Part shown: piece by piece, positions 8,723 through 16,390 of the stretch
How positions within the stretch are numbered: the first letter of the stretch is position 1
Layout of the letters: the number at the start of each line of letters is the position of its first letter
Assembly (NCBI GenBank): GCA_037439785.1
Contig: JBBIVJ010000003.1
Span: 94,066-158,065 of the forward strand
Origin: DSVZ01 sp037439785
GTDB taxonomy: Bacteria > Verrucomicrobiota > Verrucomicrobiia > Limisphaerales > J093
DNA: 64,000 nucleotides
Direction of reading: 5' to 3'
Translations under genes and position numbers: made by a program
The notes under the pieces: generated by a model
What the model was told of the DNA's origin: nothing
The model's input: only the letters and a program-made list of their open reading frames with translations
Databases searched by the model: none

Positions 8723-9190
8723 CCACCGCCCTGCCGGTAGCGGACCGCCCCCGCGCCGAACCTGGCGGCCTCGGGGCTGGAGAAGGCGCGGCGGCGGAAC
8801 GCGGACCGCTTTCCGCTGCCGTCAAGGTCTGCCCCAGCTCTGCACCCGCCACTGCTCCGCCGTCCATTTGCCGAAGAGTTTGACCCGCTAGAAGTAGCGG
8901 GTGAGTTTCGGGTCCGACAGAGTCGGCAGGAGGTTTTCGAACTGGCGGCGCGCCGCGTTCAGCTCCTCACGGCGTCGCCGCAACGCCCCGAGACCTTCGC
9001 GCCCGGCCCGCGCGTCGGCGATGCTCACGCTCCCCAGGAGGGGGACCGCCCCCGCCCTCTCCGCCGGCCAGGCGTGCCGCCCCCTGGCCTGCACTTGGGG
9101 CTTGGTGGGGCGGCGCGGCCGTGGCATCGTGCCGGCGCGTCAGCCAACCCAAACCCACGCCCTCCGCGGCCGCCCGCCGCCTCACCCCCC
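8723..9190. other. 468-bp intergenic stretch, no confident gene
   Basis: No confident gene. A 79-codon minus-strand ORF (8888-9127) ends in a plausible amphipathic helix (ELNAARRQFENLLPTLSD) but has an Arg/Pro-rich N-terminus. It could be a remnant or a chance ORF. The same bases can be read upstream of the patatin gene in its own frame, so the patatin start could lie as early as 9074. Confidence 0.35.
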
Positions 9191-12085
9191 ATGCCCCCCC
9201 CTCACCCCGCTTTGCCGGATGCCGCGCCCGCCCACGCCTTGTGGGTGCAGTTGGCCTCACGGCTGACCACCCAGCCCCTGCATTACCGGTCCGGCGAGGA
9301 GGAAACCGCCGTCGCCAGCCTGGTCTCGCTCTTTGACACGGTGCGCGCGCTGCTGGAGCAGCATCCGGACGCCGCGCAATTTCGGAGCCTGGCCCTGGGA
9401 CTGCTCAACGACCTGCTCCGGCCGCGCACCGCCCGCTGGCACGGCTGGCTCACCGCCGACGCCGATCGGCCCGGTGCCGACGGTCGGCCCGCGGTGCGTT
9501 TCCGGGACGAGCAGGTGCGCCGGCAATTCCGGCAGGAGTTGCAGGAATTGCAGCCCTCCCTGCGGGTGCTCCAGACGCGGCTCGCGGCGCTGGCCGGCCT
9601 GGTGGAACCGCCGCCCCCGCCCCCGCCCCCGCGCGCGGACCTGGGCGCACCGCTGCCGGCCGGCATCCAACAGCAGGTGTTCATCCAAACCCGGCCCGCG
9701 AAAGGCGGCCGGCTCGTCAGCCCGGAGGAGATCAACGCCGCCGAGCACGCCTTCCTGCTGCGCCGCCGTCAGGCCCTGGGGACACTGCAACCGCAGGACC
9801 CGCCGCCACCGGCCGGGCCGGAGGCGGGCGCGGTCGAAACGGCGGCCGCGGCAACCGCGGAGGCGGGTACTTCACCGGCGACCGCCGACCGCCCACCCCG
9901 CCCGCTGCACGACGCCGCCGGGCTGGCCTTTTCCGGTGGCGGGATTCGTTCGGCCACGTTTTGTCTGGGCGTGACCCAGGTCCTGGCGCGGCGCGGCCTG
10001 TTGCCGCAGTTTGACTACCTCTCCACGGTCTCCGGCGGCGGTTATTTCGGCAGCTTTCTGAGCTGTGCCCTGGGCACCCGCCAGCCGGGGGACACGCGCC
10101 CGACCACGCCCGAGTCCGCCCGGGAACGCATCGAGGATGTCTTCCAGCGCCAGGGCGGGACCGAGTCCGGCCTGCTGCGGCATCTGCGCAACCACAGCAA
10201 GTACCTGCTGCACGGGGGGGTGCTGGGGCGGCTGCGCATCGTGGGGCTGGTGTTGAGCGGCGTGCTGTGGAACTTGATGATCATGCTGCCCCTGCCGCTG
10301 GGCGCCGCCCTGCTGGCGTTTCTGGTCGGGCCGTGGCTGTGGGGTGGGGCGATTGCCGCCGGCGGTCCGGTGCTGCCAGAGCTCTGGAGCTCGTGGTCCG
10401 GTCGTGCCCTGCTGGGGCTGGCGGCGGTCTTCGGCCTGGCGTGGGTGACCCTGCCCGGCATTCAACTGGTCACCCACGGCAGGCCGCCCCGCTCGGCCGG
10501 CGCGATCTTCCGCGGCCTGTGGGAGAACCTCACCCTCGGGCTGGGGGTGTTGACCGCGGCGGCGGCGGGGGTGTTTCTGACGCCGGCGCTGTTGCACGGT
10601 CACGAGGCACTGCGGCTCTGGCTGGCGGGCTGGCAGGCCGGCGGCTACAGCCTCGAGGCCGTGGCCGGGTTGGTGCCGGCCACGGCCACCGGCGCGGCCG
10701 GGGCGGCGTTGGCGGTGCTGGGGGCGTGGTTGGCGCCGCACTGGCCGCGGTTGCGGGCGCTGGTCGTGCGGCTGTTCATCCTCAGCGGGCCGTTGCTGCT
10801 GCTGTTTATCTTCCTGCTGGTCGGCAACGGGCTGGGACTGGCCCGCAGCGGCGGGGCGCGTTGGGAGGGGGCCGGCGTGCTGGGGCTTGCGCTCGGCCTG
10901 GCGGCGTGGGACTGGCTGTTCGTCAACATCAACACCCTGGCGCCGCACCGCTACTACCGGAACCGCCTCTGTGAATGTTACCTGGCCCGCCGCATCCCCG
11001 AGTCGGAAGGCCGCAGGAAGGCACTGGCCCGCGCCCTGGCCGGGGAGCGCGTCCAGGGCCGCACCGAGGTGCTCAAGCAGGTGCCGCTGTCCGAACTCGG
11101 GGCCGACCTGACCGCGCCGTATCACCTGATCAACATGACGGTCAATGCCCCCGCCAGCCACGAGAAAAACCTGCGCGGCCGCGGCGGCGACTTCTTCCTG
11201 GCCAGCCGGGATTTTTTTGGCTCGCCGCTCACGGGCTACGCCCGCACGGCGGAGCTGGAGCAGGCGGACCCGCACTTCGACCTGGGCACGGCGCTGGCGG
11301 TGTCCGGCGCCGCGGCGTCCCCCCTCATGGGCTGGCGCACCCTGCCGCATTTCCGGTTTTTGATGACGCTGTTCAACGTGCGGCTCGGCTACTGGCTGCG
11401 CCACCCCGGCCGGCCCGCCGGCCACCGGCTGCTGGAAGGCGCCGGGCCGTGGTACTTCTTCCGGGAACTGCTCGGACGCATGGACGAGCGCAGTCGCTAC
11501 GTGTATCTCTCCGACGGCGGCCACCTCGAGAACCTCGGCGCCTACGAGCTCCTCCGCCGCCGCTGCAAGTTCATCGTGTGCGTGGATGCCGGCCACGAAC
11601 CCGGCCAGGAATGCGCGGACCTGATCCGGCTGCAACGCTACGCGGAGATTGACCTGGGGGCGCGCCTGCACTTCGACACCGCGGACCTCCAGATCGGTCC
11701 CAACCTCCTGAGCCGCGCCCACGCCATCCTGGTGAAGATTGACTACGCGTCCGACCCCGCCCGCCGCGGGGCCGCCTCCGGCTCGGGCGAGCACCTGGGC
11801 TGGATGCTCTACGTGAAACCGGCCCTGACCGGAACCGAGCCGGCCTACGTGCGGGACTACCGCCGCGAGCACCCGGACTTCCCGCACCAGAGCACCGGCG
11901 ACCAGATTTACGAGGAGGAACAGTTCGAGGCCTACCGCGCCCTGGGCGAAAGTGCCCTGGAAGGCTTGTTCCGGTCGGAACTGGTCGGCCCACAGCCGCC
12001 CCGCACGGTGCGGGAATGGTTCCAGTGCCTGGCGGACCGGTTGTTGCCAGACAACGACGCTGTCTTCCGCCGCCCGCCGTGCTGA
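9191..12085 (+). CDS. Patatin-like phospholipase with inserted multi-TM domain
   Basis: 964 residues. An N-terminal helical, Pro-rich region (1-240) precedes a patatin core. The oxyanion-hole motif is SGGGIRSATF near residue 248. The nucleophile is the Ser of STVSGGGYF near residue 281, and the catalytic Asp is in YLSDGGHLENLGAYELL near residue 775. Between Ser and Asp lies an insertion of about 250 residues (347-590) with five to six hydrophobic helices, so the enzyme is probably membrane-embedded, with both catalytic halves on one face. Patatins cleave acyl esters of phospholipids; in some defence and effector systems they degrade membranes. The start at 9191 is the ATG closest to the conserved region; an upstream in-frame ATG at 9074 would add only low-complexity sequence. 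Confidence 0.85.
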   Translation: MPPPHPALPDAAPAHALWVQLASRLTTQPLHYRSGEEETAVASLVSLFDTVRALLEQHPDAAQFRSLALGLLNDLLRPRTARWHGWLTADADRPGADGRPAVRFRDEQVRRQFRQELQELQPSLRVLQTRLAALAGLVEPPPPPPPPRADLGAPLPAGIQQQVFIQTRPAKGGRLVSPEEINAAEHAFLLRRRQALGTLQPQDPPPPAGPEAGAVETAAAATAEAGTSPATADRPPRPLHDAAGLAFSGGGIRSATFCLGVTQVLARRGLLPQFDYLSTVSGGGYFGSFLSCALGTRQPGDTRPTTPESARERIEDVFQRQGGTESGLLRHLRNHSKYLLHGGVLGRLRIVGLVLSGVLWNLMIMLPLPLGAALLAFLVGPWLWGGAIAAGGPVLPELWSSWSGRALLGLAAVFGLAWVTLPGIQLVTHGRPPRSAGAIFRGLWENLTLGLGVLTAAAAGVFLTPALLHGHEALRLWLAGWQAGGYSLEAVAGLVPATATGAAGAALAVLGAWLAPHWPRLRALVVRLFILSGPLLLLFIFLLVGNGLGLARSGGARWEGAGVLGLALGLAAWDWLFVNINTLAPHRYYRNRLCECYLARRIPESEGRRKALARALAGERVQGRTEVLKQVPLSELGADLTAPYHLINMTVNAPASHEKNLRGRGGDFFLASRDFFGSPLTGYARTAELEQADPHFDLGTALAVSGAAASPLMGWRTLPHFRFLMTLFNVRLGYWLRHPGRPAGHRLLEGAGPWYFFRELLGRMDERSRYVYLSDGGHLENLGAYELLRRRCKFIVCVDAGHEPGQECADLIRLQRYAEIDLGARLHFDTADLQIGPNLLSRAHAILVKIDYASDPARRGAASGSGEHLGWMLYVKPALTGTEPAYVRDYRREHPDFPHQSTGDQIYEEEQFEAYRALGESALEGLFRSELVGPQPPRTVREWFQCLADRLLPDNDAVFRRPPC

Positions 12086-12373
12086 GCCGCCGGCGTGAGC
12101 CCGCGGAAAGGGTGGTCCGCCGCCTCACCGCAGCGGCCGGGCTCCGGGACGCTACCGGGCGGCAGGGCTGTCTCGCCAGGTGCGTCAGCGTGGGGAATGC
12201 GCCAGCCCTCGGGCGCTTGGCGACCGCCCCGGGCCGTGTGGATCCCGGATTTCGCCCGGCCGACCCCGATTACCAATACCCTTGGCCGATTGGCAATCGG
12301 CGATACGGCAGGTTGGCAGCCTGCGCCACGCCGCCGATTACCCATCGGCGGTGCCCGTTCCAGCCGCCGCCGG
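12086..12373. repeat. Intergenic hairpin cluster, inverted relative to the 14.6-kb copies
   Basis: Three adjacent hairpins: 12286-12300 (6-bp stem, loop GGC), 12308-12324 (loop TGGCA region) and 12331-12351 (8-bp perfect stem, loop TACCC). Read on the minus strand, the block gives GCGCAGGCTGCCAACCTG and then CCGTATCGCCGA, the same order as the repeat copies at 14609 and 15020. The CCGATT/AATCGG stem replaces CCGACT/AGTCGG of those copies by a paired (compensatory) change. Confidence 0.7.
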
Positions 12374-13777
12374 TCAACGGCCGGTTCCCGCGCGCGCCGG
12401 GGCCAGGGCGGGGTCGTCCAGGTCCAGCCGGTAGAGGACCTGGTTGTAATCGTAACGCGGCGTCGGCGCGGGGCGGTCGGCGAACTGGGCCGTGTAAGTG
12501 CCCTCGAAGAGCAGGACCGGCGCGTCCGGCGGGGTCAGTTCGACGTGCACCCGCGGGTTGTAGAACGTGTAGTTGTCGTGGCTGAGCACCTTCACCGCCG
12601 GGCCCCAGGGACCGGTGGGCGCGTCGGCCTCGGCATACCACAGTTCTCCGAAGGCCGAGGGCTGCCCCAAGGCCTGCATGAACACGGTCACCCAGCGGCG
12701 GCGCCAGGGATGCCAGCCAATCGAGCCGCTGTGGGCCGCCCGATGCGGACGGATGGCCGCGCCGGTGGCGGCGTCGGAGAACGTGGCCTGGGGCGTGAGC
12801 ACTTCCCAGGAGCCCGGGTCCTGCCAGGCCTCGAAACGGGCCGGGCAGCGGAGAAACGGCAGGGGATTGCCGAAGAGCACCCAGGCGCGTCCCGCCGGAT
12901 CGGTCCAGCGCACGGCATGGCCTTCGGGGTGGGGCGGAGGTTGGGGCTGTTCCGCCGTTTGGGTCCAGAGCACCTTCAGGCGCTCGAAACTCTGGCGGGC
13001 GTCGTTCCAGACACACAAGCCCCACTCGTAGGCCTCGAGCGGAGGGCGAATCTTCATGTAACTGGCCACCAGGCGCTCGGCGCCGGTGGCGTCGGGCAGG
13101 CTCACGCAGGCGCTGAGCCAGGTGGGGCCTTCCCCCGGCAGGGGGGCCACCGCCCGCGGCGCCCCTTGCGGGTCGGCGAGGTGCTCAAAGCGCAGCCGCA
13201 ACGGCGGGGCGAAGCTCGCCAGCGGCCGGAGCGGTGTCCACGCCGCCGTGCTGTGAAAAATCCCCAACGGATGCCGCGCCAGGGTCGTGTCGCCCCAGAG
13301 CCAGAACAGGCGACCGCAGTAGGTCGCCACCTGCACGCTGTCGCACCCCAGCACGCCGGACTCGGGCCAGTCCAGTTCCCGGCCCAGCTTCTGGCTTTCG
13401 GCGAAGAGACCGGTGCCGGTCAGCCGCCCCAGGCGCCGGGCCACGATGCGGCGTTGAACCTCGACCCGCAACGTGGCGCCCGGCCGGGGCGTCAGCCGCA
13501 CGCCGCGGTAGCCGAAGCCGTCGGCCGGCACCTCGTAACCGTGTCCGCGCACCTCGAACCAGGTCTCGCGCCCCATCAACTCCGGCAGGTCAAAAGCGAT
13601 AACACCGGCATTGTCCGTGACGAAACGCACCTGGTGGGTGGTGCGCAACTCGACCAGCGGCACCGGCCAGCCGCTGCCCTGCTCGACCACCTCGATCCGG
13701 CACGGTGCGGGTGCTTCGGCCCGGGCGGTGCAGACCCCCACCCAGGCCGCGGCGCACGTCCACATCCAGCGCTTCAT
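12374..13777 (-). CDS. Secreted hypothetical protein, DUF4185/propeller-like
   Basis: 467 residues with a clear signal peptide (MKRWMWTCAAAWVGVCTARA). A small beta domain (residues 25-110) resembling a carboxypeptidase-regulatory fold is followed by repeated strand motifs such as LFWLWGDTTLARHP, VLFGNPLPFLRC and NYTFYNPRVH. The WGDT element plus the late NPRVH/LLFEGTYTA segment recalls DUF4185 and five-bladed GH43/GH32-like propellers. No catalytic acids could be assigned, so it is described as a propeller-like secreted protein of unknown substrate. The ATG at 13777 was chosen over a longer frame because it starts the signal peptide. It is divergent from the secreted methyltransferase. Confidence 0.6.
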   Translation of the reverse strand: MKRWMWTCAAAWVGVCTARAEAPAPCRIEVVEQGSGWPVPLVELRTTHQVRFVTDNAGVIAFDLPELMGRETWFEVRGHGYEVPADGFGYRGVRLTPRPGATLRVEVQRRIVARRLGRLTGTGLFAESQKLGRELDWPESGVLGCDSVQVATYCGRLFWLWGDTTLARHPLGIFHSTAAWTPLRPLASFAPPLRLRFEHLADPQGAPRAVAPLPGEGPTWLSACVSLPDATGAERLVASYMKIRPPLEAYEWGLCVWNDARQSFERLKVLWTQTAEQPQPPPHPEGHAVRWTDPAGRAWVLFGNPLPFLRCPARFEAWQDPGSWEVLTPQATFSDAATGAAIRPHRAAHSGSIGWHPWRRRWVTVFMQALGQPSAFGELWYAEADAPTGPWGPAVKVLSHDNYTFYNPRVHVELTPPDAPVLLFEGTYTAQFADRPAPTPRYDYNQVLYRLDLDDPALAPARAGTGR

Positions 13778-13840
13778 GGCAGCGAGCTTGAAACGATCCG
13801 TCCCGCCTGCCAAGGCGCCAGCCGGCCGCACGCCTTCAGC

Positions 13841-13859
13841 CCCCGGCGGAGAGCCGGGG
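13841..13859. repeat. GC hairpin in divergent promoter region
   Basis: Perfect 7-bp stem (CCCCGGC/GCCGGGG) with loop GGAGA, lying between the divergent genes at 13777 and 13907. The purine GGA loop is the complement of the TCC loops seen in the neighbouring hairpin blocks. Confidence 0.6.
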
Positions 13860-13906
13860 CATCTGCGGGCTTGTAAATCCGGCCCCAGCGGCTAAACCGG
13901 CCAGCC

Positions 13907-14599
13907 ATGAAGCACACCTCCTGCTCCGTTACCCAAGCCCCGCGCCTCTCCCGCGGCCGTTTCTCCCTGCCCCTCACCATCGGGTGCGGCCTGCTGCTGG
14001 CCCTGGGCCAGCCCGCCCTCCGCGCTCAAACCCCTGGCAACCCCGCCACCCCCGCCACGGGGAAAGCTGAATCGGAAAAGCGCGAGCCGGACGTGGTGTT
14101 TGTACCCACCCCCCAGCCGGTGGTGGAGAAGATGCTCGAGATGGCCGAGATCAAGCCCGGGGACATCGTGTACGACCTGGGCTGCGGCGATGGCCGGATT
14201 GTCGTCACCGCCGCCAAAAAATACGGTGTCAAGGCCTACGGCTTCGACATTGACCCGAAGCGGATCGAGGAATCGCTGGCCAACGTCAAATCCAACAAGG
14301 TCGAACACCTGGTCACCCTCCGCCGCGCCGACATCTTCAAACTCGACCTGCGCGAGGCCACGGTCGTGACGCTGTACCTGCTGCCCGAGTTGAATGTCCG
14401 CCTCATGCCCCAACTGGAAAAGCTCAAGCCCGGCTCGCGCATTGTCTCCCACGACTTCGACATGCGCGGGGCCAAACCCGTGGCCGTCCACCGCATGAGC
14501 GTCCCCCAGCAGGGCGCCACCGCTGAAGACCTGGGGTACTCCTCCGCGCGCGAGCACACCATCTACAAGTGGATCGTGCCCTGGGAAAAGGCTCCCTGA
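13907..14599 (+). CDS. Class I SAM methyltransferase with signal peptide
   Basis: 230 residues. A basic N-terminus and hydrophobic helix (residues 19-40, PLTIGCGLLLALGQPALRAQ) look like a Sec signal peptide or anchor. The remainder is a compact Rossmann methyltransferase: motif I is YDLGCGDGRIVV (near 90) and the motif II acidic loop is GFDIDPKRI, followed by a LRRADIF strand. The segment FVPTPQPVVEKMLEMA before motif I is typical of this exported-looking group. SAM is not expected outside the cytoplasm, so the protein may instead be anchored and face inward. Substrate unknown. Confidence 0.8.
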   Translation: MKHTSCSVTQAPRLSRGRFSLPLTIGCGLLLALGQPALRAQTPGNPATPATGKAESEKREPDVVFVPTPQPVVEKMLEMAEIKPGDIVYDLGCGDGRIVVTAAKKYGVKAYGFDIDPKRIEESLANVKSNKVEHLVTLRRADIFKLDLREATVVTLYLLPELNVRLMPQLEKLKPGSRIVSHDFDMRGAKPVAVHRMSVPQQGATAEDLGYSSAREHTIYKWIVPWEKAP

Positions 14600-15193
14600 C
14601 CGGTGGCGCCGGCGGCCGCCGCCCCGGCGTAGCGCGGGCTTCCAGCCTGCCGTATCGCCGACTTCTCGTCGGCGCGCCGCCGCAGCCGCCGCGGTGATGC
14701 GGCGCACCCCCACTCCGCCGGCTCACGCCGGTGGCTACCCACAACCCGCCCCTACCAGCCGGGACCGCGAGGAGGCGCTCCCTTCAGGCGTGGGAGGGTC
14801 GGCGTCCCCGCCGATCCTGCCTGCTTCAGCCCAGGCCACACCCCCCTCAAAGCGCCAGAGGACTGGCGCCTGTCTGTCTGCGCTGCACAGGCAGGCACTC
14901 CACAAGCTGACCCTCGCTGCAGGGCGTTTCTTCCGTGCGCCCGCGTCCCGGAGTGCGGCCGTCCTCTGCCGCTTTCGGCCCGGAAGGTTCACCGTCAAGA
15001 TGCCGTGACACCACATGGGCCGGCGGCCGCCGCCCCGGCGTAGCGCAGGCTTCCAGCCTGCCGTATCGCCGACTTCCAGTCGGCTCGCCGCCGTGGCCGC
15101 CGCGGTGACGCGGCGCCCCCCACTCCGCCGGCTCACACCGGCGGCTGCCATTTTGAGGGTTGCCATCGCCCCACCCCGCGCCCACATTGCCCC
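14600..15193. repeat. 594-bp mosaic of hairpin repeats, including a 130-bp direct repeat
   Basis: No gene. Two near-identical copies of about 130 bp lie at 14609-14737 and 15020-15148 (about 90% identical by eye). Between them sits a block (14755-14975) also found at 19120-19310 and, more diverged, at 21560-21760. Discrete hairpins: 14634-14650 (loop TCC), 14657-14673 (TTCTC), 14715-14734 (TCAC), 14796-14817 (TCCC), 14852-14869 (AGGA), 15045-15061 (TCC), 15068-15084 (TCC) and 15125-15144 (CTCACA). Stems are 6-9 bp, mostly perfect, and differ from one another. Confidence 0.85.
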
Positions 15194-16387
15194 ATGCCCG
15201 AGCGACCGTTCCCGGACCATTTCCACGTGGCTTTCTCCTTTGCCGGCGAGCAGCGCGAGCTGGTCCGCGCCATCGCCGAGGCGGTCGAAGCCGACCTGGG
15301 ACCGGGCACGGTCTTCCTGGACGAATGGTTCGAATCCTGGCTGGCGGGGTCCGATGCTGACCTGAAACTGCAAAAGCTCTACGGCCAGGGCTGCGCGCTG
15401 GCCGTGGTCTGTGTCTCTGAACGCTACGGCGGCAAGCCGTGGACGCTCGCCGAACACGAAGCCATCCGCGCCCGCCTGATGCAGGCCCGTGCCGCGCCGG
15501 ACCCGCGCGCGCGGGAGGCGGTGCTGCCCATCCGCGTGGGCGAGGGCGAGGTGCAGGGCATTCCCTTCAACGCCATCGTCCCGGATGTGCGCCTGCGGCC
15601 GGTCGCCCAGGCGGCCGAGTTGATTCTGCAACGGCTGTACCTGGTGCGGCCGGACCTTCGGCCAGCGGCCACCGGTCCCGCCGCAGCCGGTCCGGCGTGG
15701 CCGCGGGAACCGGTCCCCTTCACACACGGGCTGGCCGACCGCACCCAGCGGGAGTGGCCCTCGGTGCTGCTGCTGCTGACCGCCAACGCGGCCCGGCGCA
15801 TCCTCATCTTCAAAGGCCCCAGCGGCTACAGCAAATCGGCCCTGCTCCAGGCCGCCGAACGCTACGCCCGGCTGTTGCGGGTCCCCAAGGCATACGTGGA
15901 CTTCAAGGACTCGGCGCTGCTCACCGAGGCCAACGTGCTGGACAAGCTGGCCGCCGATCTGGGCCACCAGCTCCCCGGCCTGAGCGCCGCGACCAACCGC
16001 TGGAAGTTTTCCCAGGCCCTCCGCGCCGCCCGCCAGCCGGTACTCATCCTGCTGGACACCTACGAGCGCGCCGCCGAGACCCGCGAACTGCGCGAATGGC
16101 TCGAAACCCAGTTGCTGGCCGAGGCCGAGGAATGCCCGCACCTCCGCTTCCTGGTCGCCGGCCAGAAGGTGCCGGATTGCTCCCAGGCCCGCTGGAAAGA
16201 CGGCGCCGAGACGGTCGAACTGGACCGCATCCTCGACCTGCGCGCCTGGCGGGAATGGGTCCACGCCATCAACCCCCACGTCGAGGAAAAGCACATCGAA
16301 AGCATCGTCCTCGGCACCGAGGGCGTGCCCGCCACCGTCAGCACCATCCTCGGCACCTTCGCCCGCAACCTCCCTTCCCTGCCCTGA
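15194..16387 (+). CDS. TIR domain plus STAND-like NTPase, N-terminal half of NLR-type protein
   Basis: 397 residues. Residues 10-150 form a TIR_2-type domain: VAFSFAGEQRELV (strand A and first helix), an LDEWF strand, ALAVVCVSERY, then W83-T-L-A-E87, where E87 aligns with the NADase catalytic Glu of TIR proteins. Residues 185-397 are a P-loop NTPase with a variant Walker A (G208-PSGY-S213-K214-S215, Ser for the usual second Gly) and Walker B (LILLD288 with E291 close behind). A GxP element (TEGVPATVSTIL) near the end resembles the GLPL motif of NB-ARC/STAND ATPases. The frame closes with TGA at 16385. One codon later, in the same frame, an ATG opens the TPR gene. Likely role: immune or stress sensor that cleaves NAD+ when triggered. 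Confidence 0.85.
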   Translation: MPERPFPDHFHVAFSFAGEQRELVRAIAEAVEADLGPGTVFLDEWFESWLAGSDADLKLQKLYGQGCALAVVCVSERYGGKPWTLAEHEAIRARLMQARAAPDPRAREAVLPIRVGEGEVQGIPFNAIVPDVRLRPVAQAAELILQRLYLVRPDLRPAATGPAAAGPAWPREPVPFTHGLADRTQREWPSVLLLLTANAARRILIFKGPSGYSKSALLQAAERYARLLRVPKAYVDFKDSALLTEANVLDKLAADLGHQLPGLSAATNRWKFSQALRAARQPVLILLDTYERAAETRELREWLETQLLAEAEECPHLRFLVAGQKVPDCSQARWKDGAETVELDRILDLRAWREWVHAINPHVEEKHIESIVLGTEGVPATVSTILGTFARNLPSLP

Positions 16388-16390
16388 GCC

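Noticed and set aside
8888..9127. 79-codon minus-strand ORF between the propeller and patatin genes
   Set aside because: Arg/Pro-rich N-terminus and no recognisable domain; kept only as a note because the C-terminal helix looks plausible.
15327..15337. GGTTCGAATCC, identical to a tRNA T-arm motif
   Set aside because: It lies inside the TIR reading frame (DEWFESW) with no flanking tRNA arms or acceptor stem; a chance match.
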